A DNA stretch of 64,000 nt from Ostrinia nubilalis (lineage: Eukaryota; Arthropoda; Insecta; Lepidoptera; Crambidae), in NCBI RefSeq assembly GCF_963855985.1, contig NC_087118.1, positions 1,364,001-1,428,000 of the forward strand. The letters are read 5' to 3'. Shown here one piece after another: positions 36,140 to 45,481 of the stretch (positions are counted from its first letter, which is position 1; every line of letters starts with the position of its first letter). Under the pieces are notes generated by a model. The model made no database searches, was not told the origin of the DNA, and saw only the letters and a list, made by a program, of their open reading frames with translations. The position numbers and the translations under genes were made by a program.

Positions 36140-36928
36140 ATGATCATTTTTCAAACTACATCTTTTAACCATCGGCGTGAGTATATTGTCATCAGTTCCT
36201 TAAAATCCACCGATCACGACAGTCAAGTTAAAAATTCTGCTATGAAATTTCTGAAACAAAAGGAAACACTTAAATTAGAATGCATCTGTCCTGTAGCATC
36301 GAACGAGGCTAAGCGTCACGGGAATTTACTGCCAAATACTATACGCTGTATTGTGTGTGGTCCATCAAACTGTGGGAAGACTAATTTGGTTATCAGTTTA
36401 TTGTTACATAAGGATGGACCGCGTTTTCGTAACCTCTATGTGTACTCAAAGTCTTTATACCAACCTAAGTACGTATTTTTAGAAAAAGTATTGGAGAAGG
36501 TTGCAGGCACATCTTATAACAAGTATAATCATAATAGTGAAATTTTAAGTCCTCACGAAGCGTTGCCTGACTCAATTATCATATTTGACGATGTTGCTTG
36601 TGAAAACCAAAACAATATACGTGATTATTTCGCTATGGGTCGGCATAAAAACATTGATTGTTTTTATATGAATCAAACTTATACTAAAATACCTAAGCAA
36701 CTCGTAAGGGACAATGCTAATCTTATTATATTGTTTAAGCAAGATGATATAAATCTAAGACACGTTTATGATGAACATGTTGGGTCTGACATGTCATGGT
36801 CACAGTTTCGTGAAATGTGTTCAACTGTATGGAGTAAACCTTACAGTTATGTGGTTATCAATAAGGATTGTGAACGAAACAAAGGCTGTTATCGAATGAA
36901 GTTTGATACATTCATAGTATTGGATTAA
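36140..36928 (+). CDS. Polinton packaging ATPase (FtsK/HerA, A32-like)
   Basis: 262 codons from ATG 36140. A second in-frame ATG at 36242 would give the more usual ~228-residue length, and I think that start more likely. Walker A is GPSNCGKT (about 74-81), Walker B IIIFDD (about 146-151), with an MNQTY sensor-like block and a late NLIILFK strand. In double-jelly-roll viruses such ATPases drive genome packaging into the capsid. The gene is intact and is the first inside the left TIR; its GC content is low, like the rest of the element. Confidence 0.88.
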   Translation: MIIFQTTSFNHRREYIVISSLKSTDHDSQVKNSAMKFLKQKETLKLECICPVASNEAKRHGNLLPNTIRCIVCGPSNCGKTNLVISLLLHKDGPRFRNLYVYSKSLYQPKYVFLEKVLEKVAGTSYNKYNHNSEILSPHEALPDSIIIFDDVACENQNNIRDYFAMGRHKNIDCFYMNQTYTKIPKQLVRDNANLIILFKQDDINLRHVYDEHVGSDMSWSQFREMCSTVWSKPYSYVVINKDCERNKGCYRMKFDTFIVLD

Positions 36929-37006
36929 ACTTTTTATAAGTATAGATGTTAAGTTACTAACCATTCAGTTTCATTAGAGAAGTCAACCAGAGTGGAAATC
37001 TTAATA

Positions 37007-38062
37007 ATGGAACGAAACCTTAAGGAACAAATAGTTAAATCTGCAGCAGCTGTAAAAAGAAAGGTTGAAATGATTAAAGATGTAAAAAATTCAAATGATA
37101 TGGCGTTGGACACGATATTTAAACCTATCGTTAACCCACTGAAACTGTTAACAAACCAAACTGGTAATAAACATCTTAAAAATGATGAATTAGAGAAAAA
37201 CTTAAATACCGAAGTTAAAAGAACTAAATACAGTGAAAGTGAAGCATCGAATACTTCTGCTCCAGATTATGAAGAACCTGATGATGATAATGATGAAGAC
37301 AATTTAGATAATATAGATGATTGCAAAACATCTAACAAAACCCTGACTACATCGCCCTCGGTGGATTACGATGTCCATGAAAACTCATTTAAATCTCTTC
37401 AATCTTCACCAAGTATCAATAACGATTCTTTATCATGGTCGGTGTCATCTGAAGTGATGAGCGATGTACCTTATGGTATTAGAAATGTAAAGGGAAAATT
37501 GATGCTCGGCAACACGCGTGTTTATGATGATGACCGCATTTTGAAAATTGGATACCGTAGCCTAAAAAAAACTCCTGGCTTAAAAGAATTATTGTACAAA
37601 AAGACCCCAGATTTAAAAATTATTACAAATGAGGATTTACAAAATTATAGATTACTACTTATAGATACCAATGCACACAAACGTAACTGCGATCCATCAA
37701 AACCAATAAACAGTAACAAAGGATTTAAATATATGAACGTGATCAAACCTTTGTTTAAGTTCTCTAGAAGTCACACGAGTAGTGTAGAAAGTCTCCCACG
37801 AGGTGAAGGCATCGATATTTTGAAAGAAGTTAAGAAGGATACTGATTTGGTTTATTGGGATGATCCAAATGAATTAGTGGAAAGGTTAAAATTACTATTT
37901 GGATCATGGGCAGCTGGTAACACTGGAGTACAAAATGAAATTTATGCAATAATAGAAGAATTGCATGAAGCTGGTATCATAAAAGACATAAAATATATAA
38001 AGCTTCCAACAGGAGGGTTTGGCAGTACCATCATACTACAGAAGCCGACCAGACGGCAATGA
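37007..38062 (+). CDS. conserved Polinton/Maverick protein of unknown function
   Basis: 351 codons from the ATG at 37007; upstream codons to 36992 are open but begin with GTG. The N-terminus is lysine-rich. An aspartate/glutamate-rich stretch covers about residues 84-107, and the C-terminus has the well-conserved block VYWDDPNELVERLKLL followed by a helical segment ending near an EELHEAGIIKD phrase. I have seen this C-terminal block in many Maverick-associated insect and cnidarian proteins. Its role is not known to me. The stop overlaps the next start (ATGA at 38059-38062). Confidence 0.7.
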   Translation: MERNLKEQIVKSAAAVKRKVEMIKDVKNSNDMALDTIFKPIVNPLKLLTNQTGNKHLKNDELEKNLNTEVKRTKYSESEASNTSAPDYEEPDDDNDEDNLDNIDDCKTSNKTLTTSPSVDYDVHENSFKSLQSSPSINNDSLSWSVSSEVMSDVPYGIRNVKGKLMLGNTRVYDDDRILKIGYRSLKKTPGLKELLYKKTPDLKIITNEDLQNYRLLLIDTNAHKRNCDPSKPINSNKGFKYMNVIKPLFKFSRSHTSSVESLPRGEGIDILKEVKKDTDLVYWDDPNELVERLKLLFGSWAAGNTGVQNEIYAIIEELHEAGIIKDIKYIKLPTGGFGSTIILQKPTRRQ

Positions 38063-38406
38063 ATATAGATAAATTTGGTCATCACGTTCATAAGCGATTA
38101 CGACTATCAGAGTTTACTAACATTACTGATGACACATTAGTAAGGTCAGATGCAGGAAACTTTGATTTAAAGTCATCGAGATTAAATGGATTACCAACTC
38201 CGGAAAAAGATGACGAGGCAGTAAATAAAGAGTATGTGGATAAATGTGTTCAAGATTTAAAAAATGAATTGAAAACCATTCAAAGTAATATCAAAAAGTA
38301 TCTTAATAATTTGGAAAAATTAACTACTAATAATTTAACTACATTTTATTACACAAAAGAAGAAATCGATCGGATGATTGCAGCAAAATCTATCAAAAAT
38401 GAGTAA
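38059..38406 (+). CDS. small coiled-coil protein, possible fibre or minor structural protein
   Basis: 115 codons. Residues about 41-62 (LNGLPTPEKDDEAVNKEYVD) resemble the repeat at trimeric tail-fibre and viral attachment-protein junctions. The rest is a predicted coiled coil rich in K, N and L. It sits between a structural-type gene and the integrase, overlapping both (ATGA with the previous gene, an 8-nt overlap with the next). The fibre role is inferred from pattern; it could equally be an assembly factor. Confidence 0.45.
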   Translation: MNIDKFGHHVHKRLRLSEFTNITDDTLVRSDAGNFDLKSSRLNGLPTPEKDDEAVNKEYVDKCVQDLKNELKTIQSNIKKYLNNLEKLTTNNLTTFYYTKEEIDRMIAAKSIKNE

Positions 38407-38533
38407 ACAAGATAAAGTCAACGAGCTACACAAAGCAGCGAGAAGGAATTTCATCCGTCGACATACGATTATTAAAGGGATAGATGATTTATGGCAAGCG
38501 GACCTTATGGATTTTCAGAAATACTCATCATTT

Positions 38534-40122
38534 CGCACACCTAGATCTAAACTGAGACAACTCAAAATTTGCCAATTTTGACTTATGCTTGTATTCAAAT
38601 ACTCGGTTATCATACGCATCTTTCCAACATAACAGGTTTAATAAAGCCTTGATCCATTTGCCGCTAGATGGCGATAACTTACTTTTGTTGAATCAACGCT
38701 TGTCAACCCCTTCCACCTAAACAAGCGTGTTGTCAGTTGACCTTTGCTAGTATCAGAGAGTGCACGTATTAAAATAAACGAAAACGCGGATATTTAGATT
38801 TGTTACAGTTAAGCAGAAAATATGTAATGAGTTAATTTGAGTAGTAACAGTATTGATGAATTGTTCTGCAATAGTCAACCAGATCATTTTGACTTGTTCT
38901 AGTTTTGTTTGATAGAGTAACTTATATTTTGTTACTATTTTGAGTTGAGTTTGTTTTGATGAATCAACTTGTGAATTTCTAGTTGGCGTAGTTTTGTTGG
39001 AACAAATTTCAATTCAATGTTTTTCTATACAGAACGCGTAGTTTTGCATGTTTCACCTAAAATCATGTACAGTATGATAATCGCTGTTTCTAAATAAAGT
39101 TAGTTTTATTCAAACTGTTCAACTGTTGTGTTTGAGAAGAGTGTTTTGAGTTAACTTACTATTGTTGGATAAGTAAAAATTACAGTGGATATTTTTTTTA
39201 TTTTCCGAAAAAAATATGCTAGGTCGTTTTCTTTTAAATATTTTGAGAGAACAGTGTAAAGATAGTTAAAATGGCAATGTACAGACGACGGCACTTCAAG
39301 TTAAACACTGTAGTAACTAATGTAGTTGTAATACAAGTGTATAGTCTGATATGCTGTTGTCTGCACAAGAGATAAAACCTTCTTTATAATGTAGAAATAA
39401 AAAATAATGTAGAAAAAAGGTCTATAATAAGTAAATAAATAATAAATAAACATATCAATCAGCCGATGCTAAGAAAAAGTGGCTGAAGAAACTCAAACAC
39501 CTATCATGTTCACCATGTCATGAAATCTTCATTTATATCTCTTATGCTGATCCAAATCGTGTTAAAAAAGAACTGTTTTCTCAAACAATTCCTAAATTGA
39601 TGATTAAGGATATCGAAACATTCAATGAAAACACTTTAATAGTGCAGGAAGAGGACTCAGCCACATCTTGAAATATTGAAATACAGAGGACCAAAGAACG
39701 TGGAAGAGATGACATTTGAAAAGTTTTATGACACTAAAATCATGCAAAAAATGTGGGCAACTAATTTGATTGTGGACGAAAATCGGAATCAAGTTAAATG
39801 GCACGATATAAAAATTTTAAGAGTGGAAAAGGAGGACTCAAATCTCAAAATGTCCAAACAAAACTGATTCAAGTCTAAATGTACTTTATTATTTATACAA
39901 AGTCATTCCCCTAAAATGTAACAACTTAAAAAACTGCGATTAAAGGTAAAAGGGATAGATTTTTTGACCCAGTTTATACACAGGCTTATTTCACAGCCTA
40001 TCAATAATCCAAAATAAAACTGAGTTTCATAACTTCCCTAACAAAAAATGTAGTAATACGTTTTTTTCGCCTCCTGAAAAATGCCCTTTTTTGAGTTGTC
40101 TCAGTTTAGATCTAGGTGTGCG
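38534..40122. mobile_element. 1589-bp TIR element inside the integrase gene
   Basis: The ends CGCACACCTAGATCTAAACT and the mirror at 40103-40122 are identical for about 34 bp. ATTT flanks both sides (38530-38533 and 40123-40126), a 4-bp duplication. Perfect TIRs suggest recent mobility. The interior has no transposase I recognise, but about 39475-39866 shows a protein-like stretch (see separate entry). Superfamily not assigned. Confidence 0.8.
39475..39866 (+). pseudogene. unrecognised coding fragment carried in the TIR element
   Basis: In two adjacent frames the translation looks protein-like. The first part contains FIYISYADPNRVKKEL and ends at a stop near 39671. The second (from about 39670) contains KYRGPKNVEEMTFEKFYDTK and NLIVDENRNQVKWHDIKIL before stopping at 39864-39866. 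I do not recognise the family. Composition is charged and non-repetitive, unlike the surrounding AT-rich DNA. It may be a decayed transposase C-terminus or a captured host exon. Confidence 0.35.
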
Positions 40123-40977
40123 ATTTAATAAAGGATATAAATATGTTTTAGTTGTAATTGATGCTTTTTCAAAATATGTATGGGTTGGACCGTTAAAGTC
40201 CAAATCCAAACAAAGTGTTACGACTGCAATGCATAGTATATTAATTGAATCAACACGAAAGCCTAGACATTTGCAAACCGATCTGGGTACAGAGTTTTAT
40301 AACGATTATTTTAAACAGTTAACAAAAAGTTATAACATAAATCATTATTCAACATACTCAATTAAAAAGGCTGCAATTGTGGAACGAGTAATAAGAACGA
40401 TAAAATCTCATCTCTACAAAGTATTTAGTTTATGCGGTCGTTATCAATGGTTTAAAAATAATTTAGATGCAGTTGTACAGCAGTACAATAACACTTCGCA
40501 TCGGGTTACAAAATTCAAACCTATAAATATTAATGATTCCAATGAGATGGTTGTTAGATCTAATATTATTAAAAGCCAAAAGCCACAAACGCGTAAACGA
40601 TCAAATTTTCAAGTTGGTGACTTTGTTCGTATAAGTAAATTCAAAGGAGATTTTTATAAGGGTTATACACCTAATTGGTCTACCGAAATTTTTCGTATCA
40701 TAAAAATCAAACAAACAAATCCTCAAACGTATCAAATTGAAGATAAACACAATCAGATTATTCTTGGTTCTTTTTACGGATATGAATTACAAAAAACTAA
40801 ACTGCCTGACCTTTATCTTATCGAGAAAGTTATAAAAAAGAAAGGAAACAAACTTTTTGTTAAATGGTTGGGCTTAAGTGATAAGGAAAACAGTTGGGTT
40901 GACAAGAGTGAATGTGTGGTGTAGGTATACCTATAAATAACACATACATTTCCTTATAACTCACTTTATGATAATCA

Positions 40978-41706
40978 ATGAAGGAAGGCAGTGGTATAAT
41001 TAATACATTGATAGATCATTTACCGTTCGAGTTACATTTACCTGGATATCAATTTTGTGGACCTGGAACTAAACTTCAGAAACGATTACTTCAAGGCGAC
41101 CGAGGGATTAACAAATTGGATGAGGCTTGTATGCACCACGATATTGCTTATTTGAATAAAGACTCTGGTACTCGACATAAGGCTGACTTAGAATTGTTAA
41201 ATATGGCTAAGAAAAGGCTAAAATCAAAAGATGTTGGAAAGGGAGAAAAAATTGCATCATGGATTGTTAAAAATGCGATGAAAGCAAAAATCAGAGCAGG
41301 TCGAGGCATAACATCATTTAAGAAAGGGATAAAGAAAATAAAATTAGAATTGAAAAAACTTAAATCTACAGATAATCACTCTGCTATAAAATTTGCTTAT
41401 GCAGCCGCAAAAAAACTTTTCAGTAACAAAAAAGGAATACGATTACCTCGATGTATTCCTCTTCCAAAATGTGGAGGACTTTTACCTCTTATTCCTATAT
41501 TTGCGGGGTTATCAGCTTTGGGTTCTCTTGCTGGAGGAGCAGATGGTATAGCAAAAGCTGTTAATGATTCTAAAGCCGCGCAAAAGAGTCTACTAGAATC
41601 AGAAAGACACAACAGAATGATGGAAGCGGTGGCCCTTGGAAAAGGACTGTATATAAAACCTCATAAAAAAGGAGCAGGTTTATATCTCAATCCATCAAAA
41701 AACTAA
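40978..41706 (+). CDS. phospholipase A2-domain virion protein (parvovirus-type)
   Basis: 242 codons. The N-terminal domain has a calcium-loop-like YQFCGPG (24-30) and the catalytic helix with the His-Asp pair in CMHHDIAY (51-58), the layout of the small PLA2 domain known from parvovirus minor capsid proteins. In those viruses the enzyme helps particles cross endosomal membranes. After it come a lysine-rich region, a glycine/alanine hydrophobic segment (LLPLIPIFAGLSALGSLAGG, about 162-181) and a GLYLNPSKN-type tail typical of Polinton virion proteins. It sits directly before the protease; the stop and next start overlap (TAATG). The gene is intact. Confidence 0.85.
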   Translation: MKEGSGIINTLIDHLPFELHLPGYQFCGPGTKLQKRLLQGDRGINKLDEACMHHDIAYLNKDSGTRHKADLELLNMAKKRLKSKDVGKGEKIASWIVKNAMKAKIRAGRGITSFKKGIKKIKLELKKLKSTDNHSAIKFAYAAAKKLFSNKKGIRLPRCIPLPKCGGLLPLIPIFAGLSALGSLAGGADGIAKAVNDSKAAQKSLLESERHNRMMEAVALGKGLYIKPHKKGAGLYLNPSKN

Positions 41707-42089
41707 TGAAGCGGCTACCTAGACGTGCGCTCACTAACCTGGATATATTAGAACATGCCAGTGATATTCCATTCTTTCGTGGTGTATTCATGAGAGATAC
41801 ACTACCTGTGAAACCTAAGAAGATAGAATGTGCAATCATGAATTTGGATAGTAACAAAAATCCTGGTACACATTGGGTAGCCTTTGTAAAGCAAAATGAT
41901 TACGTCGAATATTATGACAGTTTTGGTAATTTGAAACCACCGTTGGAATTAGTTAAATATTTTCGCAACTTACCTATAAGCTATAATAATGTACGACATC
42001 AAGCCTTTGGTACAATAAACTGTGGTCATTTGTGTATAATTTTTTTAAGGAAATATTGGAAAAAACATTTATATAATGAAAATTATTAA
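41706..42089 (+). CDS. adenain-like cysteine protease
   Basis: 127 codons from the ATG sharing its A with the preceding stop. The catalytic set is visible in the C48/adenain order: His56 in GTHWVAF, Asp71 in YYDSFG, Gln99 and Cys106 in INCGHLC. These proteases mature capsid and core proteins in adenoviruses and Polintons. It is short but complete for this family. The next ORF overlaps its 3' end. Confidence 0.88.
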   Translation: MKRLPRRALTNLDILEHASDIPFFRGVFMRDTLPVKPKKIECAIMNLDSNKNPGTHWVAFVKQNDYVEYYDSFGNLKPPLELVKYFRNLPISYNNVRHQAFGTINCGHLCIIFLRKYWKKHLYNENY

Positions 42090-42108
42090 TAAAAGTGTCA
42101 GTATAATA

Positions 42109-42780
42109 ATGTCTTTCACTGTGTCTATAACAGCGACAGGAGCCTCCCTAACAACAAATTATTCTCCGACTTTGGAGCTTCGAGAGGACTACGAATGTGG
42201 TCTTTTATATTTTTCAACCTTCAATTCAATTCCCAACATAGATGAAAGAAATAACAAGTTTTACTATGGTGAAAATGACATCATCGAAATTCCTGAAGGG
42301 TCTTACGAGCTTCAGGATATTTGTGATTATTTAAAAAATAACATCAAGAAAACTACATTAAAACTTACTTGCAATAATAACACATTGAAAACAAATATTT
42401 ATTGTTCTAAAGACGTTCATTTCAATAAAAGTGGATCAATTGATAAAATTTTAGGTTTTGGAATGGAAACAATAAATGCTAATATAAGTACTGAATCAAA
42501 GTATCCTGTGAGCATTCTATCAACAACCATTGTGCGGATTGAATGCGATGTAGTCAGTGGTTCATTTGTGAACGGGAAAGCAAACCATATAATTTATGAA
42601 TTCGTGCCTAATGTACCACCTGGGTATCGAATAATTGAAATACCTAAAAACTTAATTTATTTTCCTGTCAACCAAAAATCTATAAGTGCCATCAATATCA
42701 GGCTGTTAGACGCTGAAAACAAAGAGATAAACTTACGGGGTGAAGAAGTACAACTGTATTTACATTTCAGAAAAAAATGA
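42109..42780 (+). CDS. minor capsid (penton-type single jelly-roll) protein
   Basis: The frame is open from an ATG at 42076 that overlaps the protease gene. I prefer the second ATG (42109) because it lies after the protease stop and gives the MSFTVSITATG start typical of strand-rich capsid proteins. That makes 223 residues rich in beta-branched amino acids, with no membrane segment. Position between protease and major capsid, length and the C-terminal block VQLYLHFRK agree with Polinton penton proteins, which form the capsid vertices. Stop overlaps the next small gene (ATGA at 42777-42780). Confidence 0.75.
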   Translation: MSFTVSITATGASLTTNYSPTLELREDYECGLLYFSTFNSIPNIDERNNKFYYGENDIIEIPEGSYELQDICDYLKNNIKKTTLKLTCNNNTLKTNIYCSKDVHFNKSGSIDKILGFGMETINANISTESKYPVSILSTTIVRIECDVVSGSFVNGKANHIIYEFVPNVPPGYRIIEIPKNLIYFPVNQKSISAINIRLLDAENKEINLRGEEVQLYLHFRKK

Positions 42781-42923
42781 TTAATTTCAATAAAAATTCA
42801 TCTACATTGCATGCTCCAATCAGTTCTAAAAGAACCTTCCACAAAGACAGACCGCTTCAGCTAAAAAAGAAACTAACCAAGACCAATAAAGAATTTCTCA
42901 AATTAATTGGTTTAATAAAATGA
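42777..42923 (+). CDS. 48-residue basic protein between penton and hexon genes
   Basis: A short intact frame starts at an ATG overlapping the penton stop (ATGA, 42777-42780) and stops at a TGA overlapping the major capsid start (ATGA, 42920-42923). About 13 of 48 residues are lysine or arginine; the C-terminal third reads KLTKTNKEFLKLIG and is probably helical. The double overlap with neighbours argues that it is translated. Function unknown; a capsid-associated or DNA-binding role is possible. Confidence 0.6.
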   Translation: MINFNKNSSTLHAPISSKRTFHKDRPLQLKKKLTKTNKEFLKLIGLIK

Positions 42924-44128
42924 ACATTTTAAATATATCTCAACAAACATCATACGATAACACCATTGAAAATTTCGAGTATCATTCGTACAAACCATAC
43001 GTGACAAGTTTCAACAAGAATGATGAAATACGAATACCTATCAACCAACAAGACCTGTACGTGCTACCTTCTCTGAGTAGTTTATATATCGAAGGAAAAG
43101 TAATTGTGTATAACAGCACCACCAAAGAAAAAGTATCAAATGTACACTTCGTTAATAATCCAGCCTTATTTCTCTTCCAAGACATAAGATATGAACTAAA
43201 TGGAGTGGAAATAGACAAAATTAAGAATGCAGGTATTACTACAACAATGAAATCTTACCTATCCTTAAATGAAAATGAATCAAAATGTGGTCGAGTTTGG
43301 GGCTGGTCAACCGCAGGAACAAACAATGATAGTGGTGGAGCATTTTCTGCATCTATACCATTAAATAGGATATTAGGATTTGCAGAGGATTATGAAAAAA
43401 TTATCATTAACTGTAAACACGAGTTAGTGTTACTGAGAAGTAATACTAACCTTAATGCGGTCACGTTAAATGCAGGTGAAGTTGTAGATGACATTATAAT
43501 CAATAAAATTATTTGGCGTGTTCCACACATCAAAGTTTCAGACCGTGAAAGGATTAACCTATTGAAACACTTGGAGAAAGATCGAGCTATTCCATTAGTG
43601 TTTCGTAATTGGGATCTGTATGAATACCCATTACTGCCTAAAACACGTAAACATACTTGGTCTATAAAAACTTCATCGCAAATAGAAAAACCACGATTTG
43701 TTGTAATTGCCTTACAAACCAATCGCAAACATAGTGCTGTGTTGTCAATGGCTGAGTTTGATCATTGTCACGTACGAGATGTAAGAGTATTTTTAAATTC
43801 ATCATATTATCCGTATGAAGGACTAAATGTTAGTTTTTCAGAAGATAAATTTGCTTTATTATACGAACAGTATTCGAGATTTCAACAGTCGTATCACGGA
43901 CGCCGGTCAGAGCCGTTGTTGAGCTTGAAAGAATTCAGAGACGTAGCTCCCTTATTTGTTATCGACTGTTCAAGACAACACGAAACTTTAAAAGGTTCCA
44001 TCGACGTAAGAGTTGAAATTGAAACAGACCAAGAAATACCAGATCAGACAGCTGCTTATTGCTTGATTCTAAACGATTGTATATTCGAGTACAAACCTTT
44101 GAGTAATATCGTTAAGAAAATATCATGA
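42920..44128 (+). CDS. major capsid protein (double jelly-roll, hexon-type)
   Basis: 402 codons, intact. The block FLFQDIRYELNGVEID (about 84-99) followed by a KNAGITTTMKSYLSL-like stretch is the signature I associate with Polinton major capsid proteins. The protein is strand-rich with many short loops and no cysteine motif. It would form the hexagonal capsomers of an icosahedral particle. The stop overlaps the next start (ATGA at 44125-44128), continuing the compact head-to-tail array from 40978 onward. Confidence 0.85.
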   Translation: MNILNISQQTSYDNTIENFEYHSYKPYVTSFNKNDEIRIPINQQDLYVLPSLSSLYIEGKVIVYNSTTKEKVSNVHFVNNPALFLFQDIRYELNGVEIDKIKNAGITTTMKSYLSLNENESKCGRVWGWSTAGTNNDSGGAFSASIPLNRILGFAEDYEKIIINCKHELVLLRSNTNLNAVTLNAGEVVDDIIINKIIWRVPHIKVSDRERINLLKHLEKDRAIPLVFRNWDLYEYPLLPKTRKHTWSIKTSSQIEKPRFVVIALQTNRKHSAVLSMAEFDHCHVRDVRVFLNSSYYPYEGLNVSFSEDKFALLYEQYSRFQQSYHGRRSEPLLSLKEFRDVAPLFVIDCSRQHETLKGSIDVRVEIETDQEIPDQTAAYCLILNDCIFEYKPLSNIVKKIS

Positions 44129-44607
44129 ATATAATCGTAGATCTGCAAGGATTTAAAAATAGCAGAAATGAATTTATCATAAAAGAATTTGCTATAGCTA
44201 CTCAAGAGCATACTCACATATTTTTGATTAAGCCTCCATACCCGTTCTCTTCATTAACTGCTGAAGAGAAAAAGCAAGTTTGCTGGATTGAGAAAAACAG
44301 AGGCTATCGGTGGAATGAAGGATATATTGACTATAGAGAATTTCAAAGACTTATCGTACCTTATTTAAAAGGTAGATGTATTTTAGTAAAAGGAGAAGAA
44401 AAGATTAAATGGGTGCAAAATTTATGTAATCAGAATGACGTTTTAGACGTAACTTGTTTAGGCGCTCCAAATTTAAATACTCTTTATAAACTTTATTGTT
44501 TAGATAATCCCACATTATTTAACTGTTTTACTCATAAGAAATATTGTGCATTAAAAAATGTAATGTGTATAAAGAAATGGTGTGTTGAAAAAAATGTAGC
44601 AGTTTAA
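44125..44607 (+). CDS. 160-residue Polinton-associated protein of unknown function
   Basis: Starts in the overlap with the capsid gene. The opening MNIIVDLQGFKNSRNEFIIK and a later VCWIEKNRGYRWNEGYIDY are recognisable from Maverick-linked insect proteins. The first strand-Asp-x-x-Gly pattern faintly resembles DEDD-type exonucleases, but the paired glutamate is missing, so I do not assign nuclease activity. The C-terminal third is cysteine-rich (seven Cys). Intact. Confidence 0.55.
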   Translation: MNIIVDLQGFKNSRNEFIIKEFAIATQEHTHIFLIKPPYPFSSLTAEEKKQVCWIEKNRGYRWNEGYIDYREFQRLIVPYLKGRCILVKGEEKIKWVQNLCNQNDVLDVTCLGAPNLNTLYKLYCLDNPTLFNCFTHKKYCALKNVMCIKKWCVEKNVAV

Positions 44608-45073
44608 ATTATTTAAATTACATCATGTATAATATTGTATAAAAACACAATAGTGTTCTCTAAATGGATATCAAATGTTTAATAAGTTGTAATGAAATTT
44701 TAATAAACTGATTTATTATAAACTATATCGGAATTTTAATAAAATTATTTAAATTAAAAGGTTGTTTTTTTAAACTGAATATAATCTATAATGCAATAAA
44801 AATAAAATATTATAACACTGACTGCAGTTATTAAATTAGAAATTACTGTGTACTGACAGTTTAATTAATCACATTTATTTTTACCTTTTAAATATAAAAT
44901 AATTTAGACAATTAACTCTGTTTCTCATCTATTTTCCAACTTTAATATTTAAATCAAGCATATGTAAATTCAACTGATTCTAATTAGGTAAATAATAGAA
45001 ATACGTACAAGATACAATTAGTTTTATTTATAACAGATTATAATTAACAGTCTTAAAATTAAATAAAAAAACA
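44608..45073. other. AT-rich convergent region between the two Polinton transcription blocks
   Basis: No gene seen. Several AATAAA-type words (for example near 44701 and 44795) lie after the plus-strand block and could serve as poly(A) signals; the minus-strand gene ends at 45074. Confidence 0.4.
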
Positions 45074-45469
45074 CTAATACAATTCACCGCACAATCTTTT
45101 GGAAATGGTCTTAACTAAGGTTTTCGTGAGGTCCATTATTTCATCCACAGGATCATGCACCACGTATTGAGCACTGAGCACCGTACTGTCGTCTTCTTCA
45201 CCGTCGGCTCCGTTTGAGACCGTCCTCGACGACTGATCCACTGCCAAATCCAATATTTTAATTTGGATTAGTTTCGTCCCTCTCTGCTCTTTAGTTATCA
45301 CAAATGATTTTGACGAAACACCATTCTTCTTCAAAGGTTTTTGTCGGTTTTTCTTTTCAACCTTCACTTTGGCCGGCATTTTACTAAACATTTCCTCATA
45401 TTGTTGAGTAAAATTATCCAGAGGATCTTGAGCGTACTGTGAAAATATGATTTCTTGCGATTCAGCCAT
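45074..45469 (-). CDS. unrecognised 131-residue basic/acidic protein
   Basis: Minus-strand ATG at 45467-45469 (MAESQEIIF). The upstream codons lack ATG and contain a good splice-acceptor-like TTTTGTTACAG immediately before, so a 5' intron is possible. Residues about 35-50 are strongly basic (KVKVEKKNRQKPLKKNG), followed by an acidic GADGEEDD stretch. The codons are less AT-rich than those around it. Family unknown. It lies inside the Polinton between the capsid block and the polymerase and could be an element gene or a captured one. Confidence 0.45.
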   Translation of the reverse strand: MAESQEIIFSQYAQDPLDNFTQQYEEMFSKMPAKVKVEKKNRQKPLKKNGVSSKSFVITKEQRGTKLIQIKILDLAVDQSSRTVSNGADGEEDDSTVLSAQYVVHDPVDEIMDLTKTLVKTISKRLCGELY

Positions 45470-45481
45470 TATCTGTAACAA

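Larger units (their letters stand above)
38399..40924 (+). pseudogene. Polinton integrase with chromodomain, interrupted by a TIR element
   Basis: Part 1 (38399-38533) carries the N-terminal region and the first catalytic aspartate (DLWQADLMDF). Part 2 (from 40127) begins in the same frame and has the second aspartate (LQTDLGTEF), the glutamate (VERVIRTIK), a basic SH3-like region (FQVGDFVRISK), and a C-terminal chromodomain (KLFVKWLGL, ENSWV). Integrases of this type join the element ends to host DNA; the chromodomain may guide target choice. The 1589-bp insertion at 38534-40122 breaks the gene. No other lesion seen. Confidence 0.9.

Noticed and set aside
40978..41706. Secreted venom-type PLA2
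   Set aside because: No signal peptide, few cysteines, and the gene lies in a capsid cassette.
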